Of a stretch of DNA of 64,000 nt, positions 50,538 through 62,800 are shown piece by piece. The first letter of the stretch is position 1. Every line of letters begins with the position of its first letter. Both the position numbers and the translations under genes were made by a program. Under the pieces are notes generated by a model that was given only the letters and a program-made list of their open reading frames with translations, was not told where the DNA came from and did not search any database. Source of the DNA: Clonostachys chloroleuca (Eukaryota > Ascomycota > Sordariomycetes > Hypocreales > Bionectriaceae); NCBI GenBank assembly GCA_037952775.1, contig JBANAY010000003.1:34596001-34660000 (forward strand), given 5' to 3'.

Positions 50538-51307
50538 TTTTGAAAGGTCAAGGTCTCTAGTATAGGGTAGACCAGCTGTAGGGTAAGCTGGGTCTAGGGT
50601 AGATAAAGCCTATAGGGTAGGCTCCGAAATACTAGAGAAGGATCGTTTGAAAAGGCATAGTAGAAGGTGCAGGCTCTATAAGAGAAAATAAAGCTCTATT
50701 AGCTACAGGGTAGCTAAGAAAGATAGACTGTAGGGTAGATAAAAGAGTGTATTGGCGACTTATAGAATCTCTATCTAGCAGGGAGGAAGCCCTGTACTTA
50801 TAGGTGTTTCCAGGCCGTAAGGGCCCTGAAGATAACACGTTGCCTTCTGTAATACGGGCTCATAACCGCTATAAGGTTCTCGTACAGAGGGATACGAGAC
50901 CGCTAATGCAGATGCTACAGCGGACACGAAGTCCGCTTAATACAGCTGCTATAGTGGTTACGAGGTTCACTAAACTAAGTGCTAAGGTTCTCGTACGGCG
51001 GATACGAGGTCCGCTAATGCAAGCGCTGCAGCGGACACGAAGTCCGCTAATGCAGCTGCTTCAGTGCAATACGGGATCGCTAGCACGGACGCCACAGCGG
51101 CCGTTACAGCGGTTGTGACCGCTAACGCAATTGCCCCAACGGGCAGCCACAGTGGGTTGGGCCAGTGGCTTCAGAGGGCTCCCAGCTTTAGAGAGCCCTA
51201 AGTTAGTTATTTCATTCCCCCTTACCCTATACTAATTATATATTATTTGATCAATTAATATAGGGTAATCTTGATCTACCCTATAGTCTATAGGGTAAAT
51301 CTCAACA
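50538..51307 (-). mobile_element. Solo copia-type LTR, undecayed (copy D)
   Basis: A 770-bp copy of the family's LTR with TAGGG on both sides (50533-50537 and 51308-51312), a clean 5-bp duplication. CpGs are intact. It contains four or five imperfect repeats around CGGACACGAAGTCCGCTAATG. No internal region is attached. Confidence 0.88.
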
Positions 51308-51598
51308 TAGGGAAGACTCTAGATAATACATAGAATAATAAAGAAGCTAGTAGCTAGTTCTAAATAGTCTGAGATTAGAATTAGATTTATATTTATAGGA
51401 ACTTTTTAAATAATAATTTTATATTTATTTATTATATTTATAATTACTTAGTTTAAGTATTAACTCTATTTTAAAGATCTACTATTTCTATATAGAGTTC
51501 TTTAGTAAGTAAGAGAGGATTTAAGCTGGATATTAGTATTATCCCTCTATAGTTAGAGGTTCTTAGTATATTAAAGTTTATTATAAAGAATATAAATT

Positions 51599-51799
51599 AT
51601 AATAGACTAGCCCTATAGTAGCTATAGGTAGATATCTATTTTAAAGTTTATATTCTTAGAGAGAAAAAAAGTAGGTTCCTTCTTATAACTCTCTCTCCCC
51701 CTTATATAGTACTATAGTATACTAGTCAGAGGTTTTACTTACTATAGTTATCTCTTATCAGACCCAGCCTAATCTCCTACTAGGCTTAAGTTCTTAATA
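51599..51799. repeat. Dispersed ~200-bp repeat, copy 2
   Basis: Less decayed match of 37731-37931, keeping CAGACCCAGCC and GGCTTAAG where copy 1 has T or A. Its surroundings show no gene. Confidence 0.6.
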
Positions 51800-52220
51800 C
51801 TATAGAGATTATAAAAATAAGATATATTTATTTTATAAATATTTATCTCTTTTATTAATTTATAATATTTTATTTATCTAAGTTTATAAGAGTATAATTC
51901 TACTCTCTCTTAATAGTTCGATATTACGGAGCAGGTCTTCCAGAATAGAAAAATAATACCTACTATTACTTATATATTATTCTAATATTCCAGAATGGTT
52001 TTGTACCTAGAGATATACCAATCTTACATCCACATCTTTTGGGGACTAATGTAAGAGTTGGTCGCTCCATTAGGCCTTCAGTTGGAAACTAGACATACAT
52101 CGCAATTCGGCTGAAAGAATAGACTTGCCTCGGGGAAAATGGAATTTTCTGCGCCAGAAAATATGAGTTATTTTTTTCACTCCCGCCTAGTGGGTTATTT
52201 AACAGTTACTACTTGTGGTA

Positions 52221-53768
52221 TTATTTTTGAATAGTTTGGATCAAGACTCGTCGATATGTGGTCAGCCGTGGCATACCACTGTCTTTAACCTCCAAGATGA
52301 CATGTAAGACTTGCCCACGCTCAAGAGGCTTCCCTGTTTTAAACTCAACGCATGATGAACTTGCGGGTGGAACCTTAACTTCGACTTTAGAGCCTTGCTT
52401 ATCTAGATGCACGATCTCCACCTTGGCTGTAAACTTATGAGCACTCCAAACATCGATGCTGGGCTCTTCATACTGAAACCATCGAAATGTTAGCTCGTCC
52501 CCGTCAGGATCATAAGACCGCGATGCGTCCAAAGTAATGGACTCGCCGGCATTTGCCTCAACTTTCAAAGGCTCAGAACTAAAGTCCTGCCCTAGAGCCA
52601 CAACGGGATGATGATTGACCTTGGAGAAATCTTTCGTCATTGTCCACTGAATTCTAGCTGCAAAGTCGTTTTGGAAAGCTTCCCTCCAGCGCCAGATAGT
52701 TGCTTGATTAGATTTGAATATTCTTCCATTCAAACCTTGGACCCTGTCGGCAGTGTCACCATAATGGTGCACTTGATCGCTTGGGTCCGTTTTCGCGTAT
52801 CTCCCGCCCCAGGACCCATAATGCGGATACTCTCGAGAACCCAGTCCATTCTGAATCAAGTAGAGAAAGGTTGGCGTATCACCTTCGAATACAAATTCGG
52901 GGTCTGGATAAGTACTGCCCAGTGGACCAATTTGAATGTTGTCTCTCACCCAGTCCTTGCTCACTCTAGTGGCATCTGGTCCGCCCTCGTCGAATTCATA
53001 GTGCGCCTCGCCTGATATGCCGGCCCACGTAGCGAGCCCGTATTGATTCCAAGCATGAATGGATGATATGTAGAATAAATCGGGGAATTCTGTTCTGATC
53101 CAGGCTGACGTGTCATCTTGGTCTGAGATGGCATATACCCTTACTTTTGATCGTAAAATAGCTGCGGCGGCGGCGTCGTATTCCTGTCGGATCTTGTATA
53201 AAGCCTGTGCCAGGACATTTGTACCGCCCCAACACAAGACCCAAAGTGGTTCGGAGAGATTTTGGCTCGCTTCGATGCTTTTTTTGAGGAGTTTACCGCC
53301 TTCGCTTAAGGGAATGTTGTCTCCCACTGCTTCCATGCCGTATACCTGCACAAGAACAGATATGGTCAGCTAAATTTAATCTTTGAACAATAAGCAGAAC
53401 CAACATACCGGAGCTCCAGGACGAATTAGACTCCTTACGTGGTCTGCTGGGGGATACTGGTGATCCGGGTGCGCGTGGGCATTCAGATTATCCACTGCAG
53501 CTGCATAGCCGTCCACGATTCTATGCATTTCCTCCGGGCAAGTCCTATCACGCAACCATACTGAAGTGGTGGGAACGAGTCCCTCAGTGATGAATTGGTT
53601 GGCATACGTAAGATATCGCACAAGAGACTCAGCATCGTCTGGCTCGTTGGAAACATCTGAGAGGACAAACACTCTGGGCTTTTTGGGGAACTCCTGAACC
53701 CTTACATTTGGTGAAGATGCTGAAGCCATAGCTGGGTTGTTCATTTGTGGATGAACATAATGTATCAT
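52221..53768 (-). CDS. Nucleoside-hydrolase-like protein (DUF1593, Sde182-type)
   Basis: Minus-strand exons 53768-53409 and 53345-52221, joined over a 63-nt intron, give 494 residues. The N-terminal domain starts with FVLSDVSNEPDDAES, the Asp-rich calcium-binding loop of the nucleoside-hydrolase fold, and continues with LWVLCWGGTNVLAQAL and VRVYAISDQDD. The C-terminal 150 residues form an Ig-like domain (GESITLDASRSYDPDGDELTFRWFQYE). The pair is the DUF1593/Sde182 arrangement, found in bacteria and fungi and linked to carbohydrate binding or glycoside/ribosyl hydrolysis. No signal peptide is visible, so it may be intracellular. The true substrate is unknown. Its neighbour is a sugar-porter gene, which would fit uptake and hydrolysis of a glycoside. 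The gene seems intact. Confidence 0.85.
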
Positions 53769-54387
53769 GGATCATGAATATGAACATAAAAGGCCTCTTA
53801 AATGATGAAAGGGGAGCTGGTTACGGGAGTACCGAGACTGGTGCTTAGACTTTCCTCATTGGGTACCCATGGTTCCAGCCCCGCCACCATCCACACTGAA
53901 GAATGAACAAACGACATGACTTGAAAATTTTCGTATTAGCGACAAGTGCTACGAACCCGAATTGAGTTGGGCCCCACCAAGACGGGAAGAGTATTTTGAA
54001 GCTCATGGGTGAGAATACCTGATTACCAGTCTAGTTCTAGCGAATAGAGACTTTTTCATCACCTGGGTCGGGCACGCTTAAGAGGGCGAGCCGACCAAAT
54101 TTGAAATCAATCGCACTGTACTGGTGGCTATCGTGGCGACCACGGAAAGGGGCATGCTGTGCGACAATCGTTGTCTCCATCAACACAGAAGCTTGATTAT
54201 TTGGGAGTTATTTAGCTGAAAACGACATGACTACATGCCCTGAAATCATATAGAGAATCCTGCCTCCACTATAACCCGAGATTGGCCTTGCCGAGTCGAA
54301 ACCTTCCAACACCTGAAAGCCACACACATCCCCCCTAAGTGAAACTTGCGCCGAATATGCAAGGGGGGATATCAATGAGCGATTTTA
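53769..54387. other. Intergenic region
   Basis: 619 bases of normal composition between two minus-strand genes. No gene, repeat or clear regulatory motif was recognised. Confidence 0.5.
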
Positions 54388-56090
54388 CTACTCTATTTCC
54401 TTGGGCTTCTCATCCGTGGCTAGAGCCTCGACCTTATAGCTCTTAAAATGACGTGCAGGAATCTTCTTCATAAACATCTCATCCAGTTCCTCATAAGTGC
54501 GGCCAGCAGTCTCAGGAAGTTCAAACCACAAATACGTTAGACACAAGACGCTGCATCCGCCAAAAATAAAAGCTACCTTGGCACCAAGATTGGCTTTGTC
54601 GGGATTGAAGAGGTAAGGGAGAACAAAGCTCCACATCATGTTGAGGCCATTGACGACAGCGAGACCGATTCCGACGGTCTTGGCTCGAAGTCGGGAAGTC
54701 GATACTTCGGCGAGAATAGTGAATGCGACAGCACCGATAGAAATATTGTACATCCAACAGTACAGCAGGATAAATGCAACGGTTGCTTCAATGGCCCTTG
54801 GATTTGTAGTCGCCGTGGCACACCCTCCCATCGCCAACAAGATGACAGTTAGTGACAGAAGTCCCCAGAATGTCAAGTTTCGTCTACCGACGCGATCTAC
54901 CATATACCACGACATTACACTGCCAACCATCGATACGACCTGTTGGACGATTTGAAGTGTAAAGCTCTTAGACGCGCTGTATCCTGCGAGTTGCATGTAG
55001 TAAGTAGCATAACTCGATGCGAACGTGATACCAGAGAAAGCTTGCATGCATTTGGGTGCGATGCTGATCACAGTGCGGCGAAGGTTCGTGGTTCGGAAGC
55101 ATTCAAGGTAGGTGACACCTTCAGTCTCGGCTCGGACTTTTTCCAGTGTGTACTTGATGACGGAAAGCTTTATGCGGCCATCGTTCCCTCGGTAGCCCAA
55201 GGAGTCGAGACTTTTGACCGCAGCGGCTTCGCGGCCTTTTGACACAAGCCACCAAGGGGACTCGGGCATGAAGAAGATAAACATCGTAACGACAAAGGCG
55301 AACCCATATTGCGCACAGAACACGGAACGATATGCCCAACGGTTTTCGAAAACGCCCGTGTACTTGACGATTAATGCTGAGACAAGAGGCCCAAGGGTAT
55401 ACGAGAAACCGACCAAGCAGGTTGCTATTCCTCTAAATGCCAATGGTGCGATCTATAGTGGAATAAGTAAAGTAGCTCGAAAGGAGTGGGTTGATAGTTC
55501 AGAGGTTTACATACCTCACCTAGATAGGTGACACAAACGGTAGCGATGCAACCAGTGGCAAAGCCGTTGAGAAACTTGCCCCCGAAAAACAATTCGTTTG
55601 TAGTCGCGATAAATTCCATGGTAATGGCGGCATAGCTCACCACCAGCGCCGCAAGAAGCATAGGCTTTCGCCCGAACCTATCCGCAAGATAACCTCCACC
55701 GAGGCAGCCGAATATAGCACTGGTGACAGGTATGAGATTAACCAACGACAATAACTGAATCAATGGCAATTACACTCACGAAGCCATAGGAGCACCGCTG
55801 AAAGCTGATTGCCAATTTGCATGTAATACGTATTTCCCGTCCAGCAAGTACCCGAAATCCTCTCTAAATCGAGGAATTCCAAGAATATTGCCCGATGCTT
55901 GATTTTCGAAACTGACGAGTAAAACGTACCACACGGCAAAAAGAGCCCATGCACAAGCCTTGGGGTAGCGGCGTAGAGACTCAAGTTTTCCTCGGTCATG
56001 CTCTTCTTGATTTCCAAGGCGAGCAAGATTATCATCAATCACGGCCGATTCGACGTGGTCTTCGGCGGAGCCTTTCTTATCAGGATCCAT
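54388..56090 (-). CDS. MFS sugar porter
   Basis: Minus-strand exons 56090-55780, 55719-55515 and 55452-54388 give 526 residues. About 12 membrane segments carry the sugar-porter marks GGYLADRFGRKP (loop 2-3), PESPWWLVSKGR after segment 6, VDRVGRRNL (loop 8-9) and ELPETAGRTYEELDEMF at the end. A hydrophilic, acidic N-terminus of about 45 residues precedes segment 1. The ATG at 56090 starts MDPDKKG; no better start is in frame. The family moves hexoses or oligosaccharides (maltose-permease-type) with protons across the plasma membrane. Its exact sugar cannot be read. The pairing with the DUF1593 gene, same strand and 620 bases apart, suggests a small sugar-use module. Confidence 0.9.
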
Positions 56091-56591
56091 GTTGTATAAA
56101 GTGGAAGAGTTATCAAATGAAATGCGACTCAAAGAAACTGAAGGAAGTAAGAGAAGAGGCACAAGATGAAGCACTATCTGAATCTAGATGATGCAGAAAA
56201 CGCTTACCTTTTATTTAGACCGTAGCATACCGATGTCCGGGGTTTGGTACAATGTACTCCAGACTCGACTTTTCCACAAAGGGAGGGTTAAGCGCTTCGC
56301 GGAGCCCCACGGAAAGCCCCCGCATATTAGCTGGGGTCGGGTTGTTGCTTAGCGGGATTTCGGGGGTTAGAACTGCCTATCTCAGCGTTGGCAACATTAA
56401 TTAATGAAAATGGGGCGTTAAATGTTTTTGGACAGAATCAACCTAAATTAGCCTGCGCAGTCCTTTCTTGGCGCTTGCGCCCATCGTTAATAATTTAATC
56501 ATCTCATAAGAGGATTTGGCTTATATTTACGACAGCAATATGCCGTCCTTTAAATAAGACCCCTTTAGATCAAGGGATAATCTGAAAATTC
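56091..56591. other. Intergenic region
   Basis: About 500 bases without a gene. A TTAATTAATG-type stretch near 56400 and moderate AT content are the only features seen. Confidence 0.45.
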
Positions 56592-57239
56592 TCAAATGGA
56601 AACTTCTAGACTGGATATGTAGGTAGCCTCAGGATGCACAGGATCATCAGAACCTTGGGACCCCAATTCACTAGCACTGTCCAGTTCACCAGCGAGGAAT
56701 TCGTCCTCACGGTGGAGAAATTCCTCTCTTAGCGATAGGTGAGGACACCAAATAACACGCATGCCAGCCCGCCGTCCAGCTTCTACTCTCAGTATAGAAT
56801 CCTCAAACACAAGGCACTCTACAGGCGCGATTGGATGCTCTCTTGGGCAAAGTGACTCATTGATCGATTTCAGGGCAAGCTGAAATATGTCGGGCAATGG
56901 CTTTCCCCAGCCACTTCCCAGACGAGTATCATCGCCAAGTATCCGACGATGCGGCGGAAATATAGAAAACAAACCTTGAAGATGGTCTGTCTTGAGGTGA
57001 AAATTAGTCTTCTACGAGCTGGTGGCAAGTGCAAGGTGAAGGCGACGACGTTTTGTGCCTAGGCATCTCCTATGGATGACCTCCAAGGCTGCACTATTCG
57101 GGGGCTCCCAATCGCGAGTGCGGTCCAGGCGGTGCAGCAATTCGGCAACCCCTGGCAAGAGCTTTGATTTGGGCAAGTATTTTGCCCATAGGTTTTCTTT
57201 TTCTTCAAAGTACTCTTCGGGAGTGATAGGTAGTTGGGA
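56592..57239 (-). pseudogene. 5'-truncated HAD-family phosphatase pseudogene
   Basis: One minus-strand frame runs from an apparent intron acceptor (ATTCCTAG, with CTAAT before it) at 57239 to the stop at 56592. It reads TPEEYFEEKENLWAKYLP, LLPGVAELLHRL, LALATSS, then TAG at 57014-57012, then KTNFHLKTDHL..LFSIFPPHRRILGDD, KPLPDIFQLAL and VFEDSILRVEAGRRAGMRVIW. These are HAD motifs II to IV of the pseudouridine-phosphatase/GS1-like group. The first exon with the catalytic DxD is missing, its place taken by AT-rich sequence from about 57260. The TAG could be a CAG hit by C-to-T change. Loss of the front end and the stop make it non-functional. Confidence 0.75.
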
Positions 57240-58456
57240 CTAGGAATAAAATATTTCATTAGCAATAGGGCTAGGATATTCCTGAAGCTAATTAGCTATA
57301 GGAGTTATCCCTTTTATGTAGAAAACCTTAGCTTAAGCTTAAAGAGATTTTTGTTTAAAAAAAAAAAAGTATTATTATTTTAAATTTTAATAAATCTATT
57401 AAAAAAATAAATTTATAAATCTTTTTATTTAATATTTTTAAGATTTTTCTTTCTTAAGTTATTAAAGTTTAAAGATATTATTAATAAAGTTTTTATTCTA
57501 AAAGTATTTTTATAAATCACTTATTCTTTTTATAAAATAATTTTCTTTTTAATAATAAACTATTAAACTAAATAATACTAAGTATTATAACCTTTTTTTA
57601 TTTAAAATAATATATTAATATTTAATAAAAATTATTATTAAATATTATTTAAAAAAAAAAAATATTAAAATATTTAGAAAAAATCTAATTAAAATATAAT
57701 AAATTATGCTTTAATTATATATATATTAAGAATTTTTAATATTAAATTTAATATTAATAAACTTTTTTTTTTAGAGGATTTTACTATATCTAAGGAATAT
57801 TCTAAGATCAGGCTATATATAACTAGATCTATATAATTTATTTTTAACTAAATTTTAGTCTATATTTAATCTTTAACTCTATTTTTTTTTACCTTTTTAT
57901 TTATATAAGCTAAAGTAAGATAATAGTATCTTTAAAAACTCTAAAAAGAGCTTATTAAGTATATAATTTAGCTATAAGCTCTAAGGAGGAATACTTATTA
58001 TATTCTATAATTAACTATAATATCTTTCTAAGCTTATTATTACGAACTACCTCTTATAATAGTAATAATAGATATCTCTAATATAATTATTCTCTAAAAA
58101 TTATTATTTATTAAGATATTACTTAAGATTATTAATAGAATAGAGTTGGCTTAGAAGAGAGTATATATCTTTTACAGATACTTAGTAGTTTCTCTATATT
58201 AATATAAAATATAAGTCCTCAATATACCTTATATCTCGATAATAGTCTTATCAGAGATAAGCTTCCTTTAAAGATTAGTATGTCTTGTCAAATCTTGATT
58301 TTAGGTTCCACTATAACCCGTGTACGTCATAGATTTACCAACCCCTAACTAAACTAAATCCAGGGCCATGTCGGCATTTTGCAATCGCACCTTGACAATT
58401 GCTCTATCTTCTTTGCTAATACCAAAGCTTAGAATTGGTCCAACCCCTTGGACTAG
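57240..58456. repeat. AT-rich stretch with a family X end
   Basis: From about 57260 to 58200 the DNA is RIP-like; 57790-57970 matches the ends of family X at 36785-36960 and, inverted, 17275-17390. The last 200 bases regain normal composition and form the promoter of the acid phosphatase gene. No gene is seen. Confidence 0.6.
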
Positions 58457-59854
58457 ATGCCTCACAAAATGCTTACAATTGTGGCTGCGGTTTCACTGCC
58501 AGCAATCGCCTTTGCATCCGTCATCCAACAGCCATTTAATACCTTCGACCACTCCCAAGGCTACCAATTCGACCCCCTCCTTCATCTTCCGGGAATATCG
58601 CCGTACTTCGATGCCGTCGGCTTCGGCCTGTCGCACGCTGCACCTGACGGATGCACAGTAACCGCTGCCTCGTATCTCATCCGACATGCCGCCATCTACG
58701 CCAACGACGCCGAGTACGAAGATTACATCAAACCCTTCCTCTACAACCTGGAGAAGCACCGTGGTGGCTTTTCAGGCCCGCTCGAGTTCTTGAACAAGTG
58801 GTATTCTCCAATTGAGGAAGACCATCTCGAGGATGTGACGCCTTCTGGAAAGAACGATGCCAGGAAGGTTGGACAACACCTGGTGAAGCGATATCCACAC
58901 CTTGCGTCATCAGTGAAGCGTGTGATCGCAGACACCAAGGCTAGAACATACGATACTGCCAAAGCCTTCTTACAAGAGTTCCCCGAGGATGGAAACATCG
59001 AGATCTCTCGCTTTGACAAGAAGGAGCTGAACAATGGAACGCGCGCTCTTCTTCCCCACAAGGCTTGCTCAAAGTTCTCCAAATCCCCTGGCACCGATCA
59101 ACAGACTGAGTTTGTGAACAATTATAGCAAGCAAGTCTCGCGCCGGTTGCGTCCATACACACCTGAAGATTACGAACTCACCCCCAAAGACGTCTTTGCA
59201 CTTCAATCCACCTGTGGCTACGAATCAGCTATCAGAGGTTCGCGTTCGCCAATTTGTGAATTGTTCTCTGATGCAGAATGGCTTTCCTACGAATACGCCT
59301 GGGATATGAAATATGCGCACATGGTTGGGCCTTTCAACCCTCTCTCTAATTATCTTGGTTTCCCCTGGCTAAACTCGCAAACTACACTGTTTGACAAGAT
59401 TGACAAGCACGCGGATTTGCCTGATGAAGGGTCCTCAGGATGGCCCAAGGATCAGCGCTTATTTTTCTACTTTACACATCGTGAAGTACCACCATTTGTT
59501 GCTACTGCACTAGGAATCTTCAACTCTTCGTCGCACGATGGGTATGATGAGTTCCCGACCACTCACGTTAATCATGTACGAGCATGGAGGATGTCCGACC
59601 TTATTCCCTTTTTGGGTCATGTTGGTATGGAGAAAATGACTTGTGAGAGGCCGGCTAAGAAGAGTGGTCAGACTGAGAAGCAAGACTATGTGAGATTCAT
59701 TGCCAATGCTGCTCCACGACCTCTACCACTGTGTCAAAGTGGGCCAGGTGCTAGTTGTCCTTTCAAGGAGTTTAAGAAGATTATTAGCGCTGGTATGGAA
59801 AAATATGGAGATTTTGATAGCGTTTGCAAGAATGAGAAGGAAGACGAGTTATAA
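58457..59854 (+). CDS. Secreted histidine acid phosphatase (phytase-like superfamily, branch 2)
   Basis: An intronless gene of 465 residues. It begins with a signal peptide (MLTIVAAVSLPAIAFA, either from Met1 or Met5), so the enzyme is exported. The phosphate pocket is Arg76-His77 in SYLIRHAAIYAND, and the proton donor region is THREVPPF (His341-Glu343). Cys residues at 66, 204, 253, 267 and near the C-terminus suggest disulphides, and several N-x-S/T sites are present. The classic RHGxRxP box is replaced by RHAAIY, so Gly and the second Arg are missing; this variant is found in some fungal members as I recall, but it could alter specificity. It would release phosphate from extracellular esters. 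It stands between two decayed stretches. Confidence 0.85.
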   Translation: MPHKMLTIVAAVSLPAIAFASVIQQPFNTFDHSQGYQFDPLLHLPGISPYFDAVGFGLSHAAPDGCTVTAASYLIRHAAIYANDAEYEDYIKPFLYNLEKHRGGFSGPLEFLNKWYSPIEEDHLEDVTPSGKNDARKVGQHLVKRYPHLASSVKRVIADTKARTYDTAKAFLQEFPEDGNIEISRFDKKELNNGTRALLPHKACSKFSKSPGTDQQTEFVNNYSKQVSRRLRPYTPEDYELTPKDVFALQSTCGYESAIRGSRSPICELFSDAEWLSYEYAWDMKYAHMVGPFNPLSNYLGFPWLNSQTTLFDKIDKHADLPDEGSSGWPKDQRLFFYFTHREVPPFVATALGIFNSSSHDGYDEFPTTHVNHVRAWRMSDLIPFLGHVGMEKMTCERPAKKSGQTEKQDYVRFIANAAPRPLPLCQSGPGASCPFKEFKKIISAGMEKYGDFDSVCKNEKEDEL

Positions 59855-62800
59855 TATAGTAGTTCTAATTTTAATGATAAAAGTATATAAATAATAATTT
59901 TCCTAAATCCTAGTAACCTATCAGAACCTAATCTATAAATATAGCTTTAATAACTTAAATCCAGTTATAGTATGTAAAGCCTATTATTAGTATCTGGCCT
60001 ATTTTATCCAGGTAAAGATATACTATTCCAGTATATACTAGGCAACTATTAATAAGTTTAGCTTTATAAATTTCTCTATCTTCTATCTATTAACTCTTAG
60101 TATTATAAATAAAGACTATCTCCAGACTATATAAAGTTATATATAGAGTAGATATTATAAATAAAGTATATAATATCTATATTATATAGTATACTCTATC
60201 TTTTTTACTAATAAGAAATAGATTACTCTAGATTGCTAGTAAGCTTAAATAATTCTTAGATAAACTTACTCTAGATTACTAATAAGCTATTATAAGCTCT
60301 TAGTATATATATATATATTTATTTTATTAGATAGAATACTCTTTTAGATAGTTATTAATAATATTATCTATATATCTATTATTACTAGCTCTATAATACT
60401 TATATATTAATAGTAACTTATATTATATAGCTTAAAATAATCTAATTATACTATTTAGAATAACTCTTTAATTAGTTTAATTCTAATCTACTCTAGACTC
60501 TATTTAGTATAAGTTATCTAACTATTATATATTAATAACTCTTATTTAGCTAATTACTTTATCTTAATTACTATATAATAATAAAGAAGATATTATAACT
60601 ATTATAGTATCTTAAACTTAGTAGTAATATACTCTTACTATTAATAATAATCTACCTACTCTAACTATTAAAGATAATATTATAGATAAAGATAGTAATA
60701 ATAGTAGTAATAATAATAATAATAACTATATTATAGAAATATAATTCTTATAAAACTAAATTAACTAGCTTAATATATATCTTATAGATATTTACTAGGA
60801 ATTAGTTAATATAATAGCTCTTATAATATAATAAGCTACTATAAATACTAATATTTATATATAAGCTATAATTATTATTTAAAGAAAAGAGCTAGAATAA
60901 CTATTTAAATTACTACTATTTAAGATATTTAATAAAACTTAAAATAAGCTTTAGGAATTTATAATCTAATTTTAAATATATTTTAACTACTTTTCTATTA
61001 TTCTTAATACTAATAAGAGGAAGATTATATATATCTACTTATAACTTAAAGGAGTTATATTGAACTAGTTTAAATCTATTATAAGAGAATATCTTAATAA
61101 ATAAGAAAACTAATATACTATTAATATTATAATAAGTTTTAATTACTTTATAAAAGTATTTAAATAGATTTTTAGTATATAAGATAAAAAGTATAAGGTA
61201 GAATATAAAATTAATCTACTCTCTTAAAAAGAATTATATTTAATCTTTAGTATCTAATATCTCTAGCTACTAGCTAAAACTAGATAGAATAAAGAATATA
61301 CTATATCTTACTATTTTAACTAACTTAAAAGAAAAATCTAAAATAAACTCTATAAGAAAAATAGATTAGTAAGTATTTATAAATATATAACTATAGCTAT
61401 AAGAATTAATAACTAATAATACTAGTAGTAAACCTATAAATAATAAATAACTTATTTTATTAATACTAGGAAACTATAATAATAGTATATTATAATCTCT
61501 AGAATATATATAGAATCTATAGAGCTAGAAGCTATAGAAAAATATAAATACTATAATTATAATAAGATTAGATATATTTTATTCTAATATTTAGAATCTA
61601 AAAAAGATAAAAAAAAGAAAGATTAGAAACCTATTAAAAATAATAAAAAATAATTAAAAGTAATTAAGAAAACTAAAACTAAGGTTTTAGGAATAATATA
61701 TAAGATTAATTAGAAAGAAACTTTTATAATTATTATAATTTCTAAATTTCCTCTAAGAAATATATCTATTTTTAGAGAAATATTAGAATCTGAAGAATAT
61801 ATAAAACTAAATATAGTTAGAAAATAATAATAGGAAATCTAATAGATCTTTTAAAAACTTAAAGAAAAATATAAATAAGAGGAATAAGTTCTAAGATTTA
61901 AACTACTTACTAAATATAAATATATATTCTACTATATTAATAAGCTTATTCTATAAATAATAATAGAATAAGAATAATATCTTTCTATAAGAATAGAAAT
62001 TAAAACTAAATATAATAAACTCTATATATATTATTAAGAAAAAATATAAGAATAATATCTAGATCTATTAGAAGAACTAGTTATTTTTAGAAATAATACT
62101 ATTAGTACTATATAGCTTAATAATAGTATATATAAAATACTAATCTATATAGAGATTATATAGATATATAACTACTCCCTGGAATCTTAAATAACCTATT
62201 ATAATAATTAGTATTAAATATATTAAATAGAGAAAGTTAAGAATAATTTCTTTTTATACTCTAATAGAAGAATATCTAATAAGTATACTATAGAATAGAT
62301 ATAATAATTTATATATTAATAATATAGTATAAGATAATATACTATCTTTAAGGAGGATTTAGAAGAATATCCTAAGGAATATATCTATAATAAGCTATTA
62401 ATAAAACTATATTCTAAACTAAGATATAAAATCTATAAAAAGATTAAAATTAAACTATAGTATAAAAATAAAGATCTTAAAGATTAAATAATAGCTAAAT
62501 ATAATAGTTAGATTAAATAATATTATAACTAAAAATATAGAAACTATTTAAAAGCTAAAAAGATAGTATTAGAACTAGCTAAATATAATAATAATAATAT
62601 AAACTCTATTAAATTATATTTATAATAATACTAAATATAGAAAGAAGAATTAAGATAATATTATAAATAAGATATACTATCTCTAATAGATAGTAGAGAA
62701 AGTAGTAATATAGAGGAATAAATAATTATCTCTACTAATAAAAAGAAATAGAATAAAGTTTACTCTAATAAAGAGATATTAATAATAATTAATAAATTAA

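Larger units (their letters stand above)
36004..52000. repeat. AT-rich, RIP-decayed transposon block
   Basis: About 16 kb of TA-rich sequence that begins within a few dozen bases of the oxygenase stop. It contains a complete copia element, an LTR, two inverted-repeat elements and unassigned decayed DNA at about 37.0-38.8, 46.0-48.5 and 49.4-50.5 kb. Everything is interrupted by stops. Small islands of normal composition (36357-36533, 42934-43208, 49080-49380, 50538-51307) are younger or better preserved insertions. Confidence 0.9.

Noticed and set aside
50804..51118. 104-codon frame made of repeats (RGPLMQALQRTRSPL..)
   Set aside because: It is the translation of the GC-rich repeat units of the LTR, not a gene.
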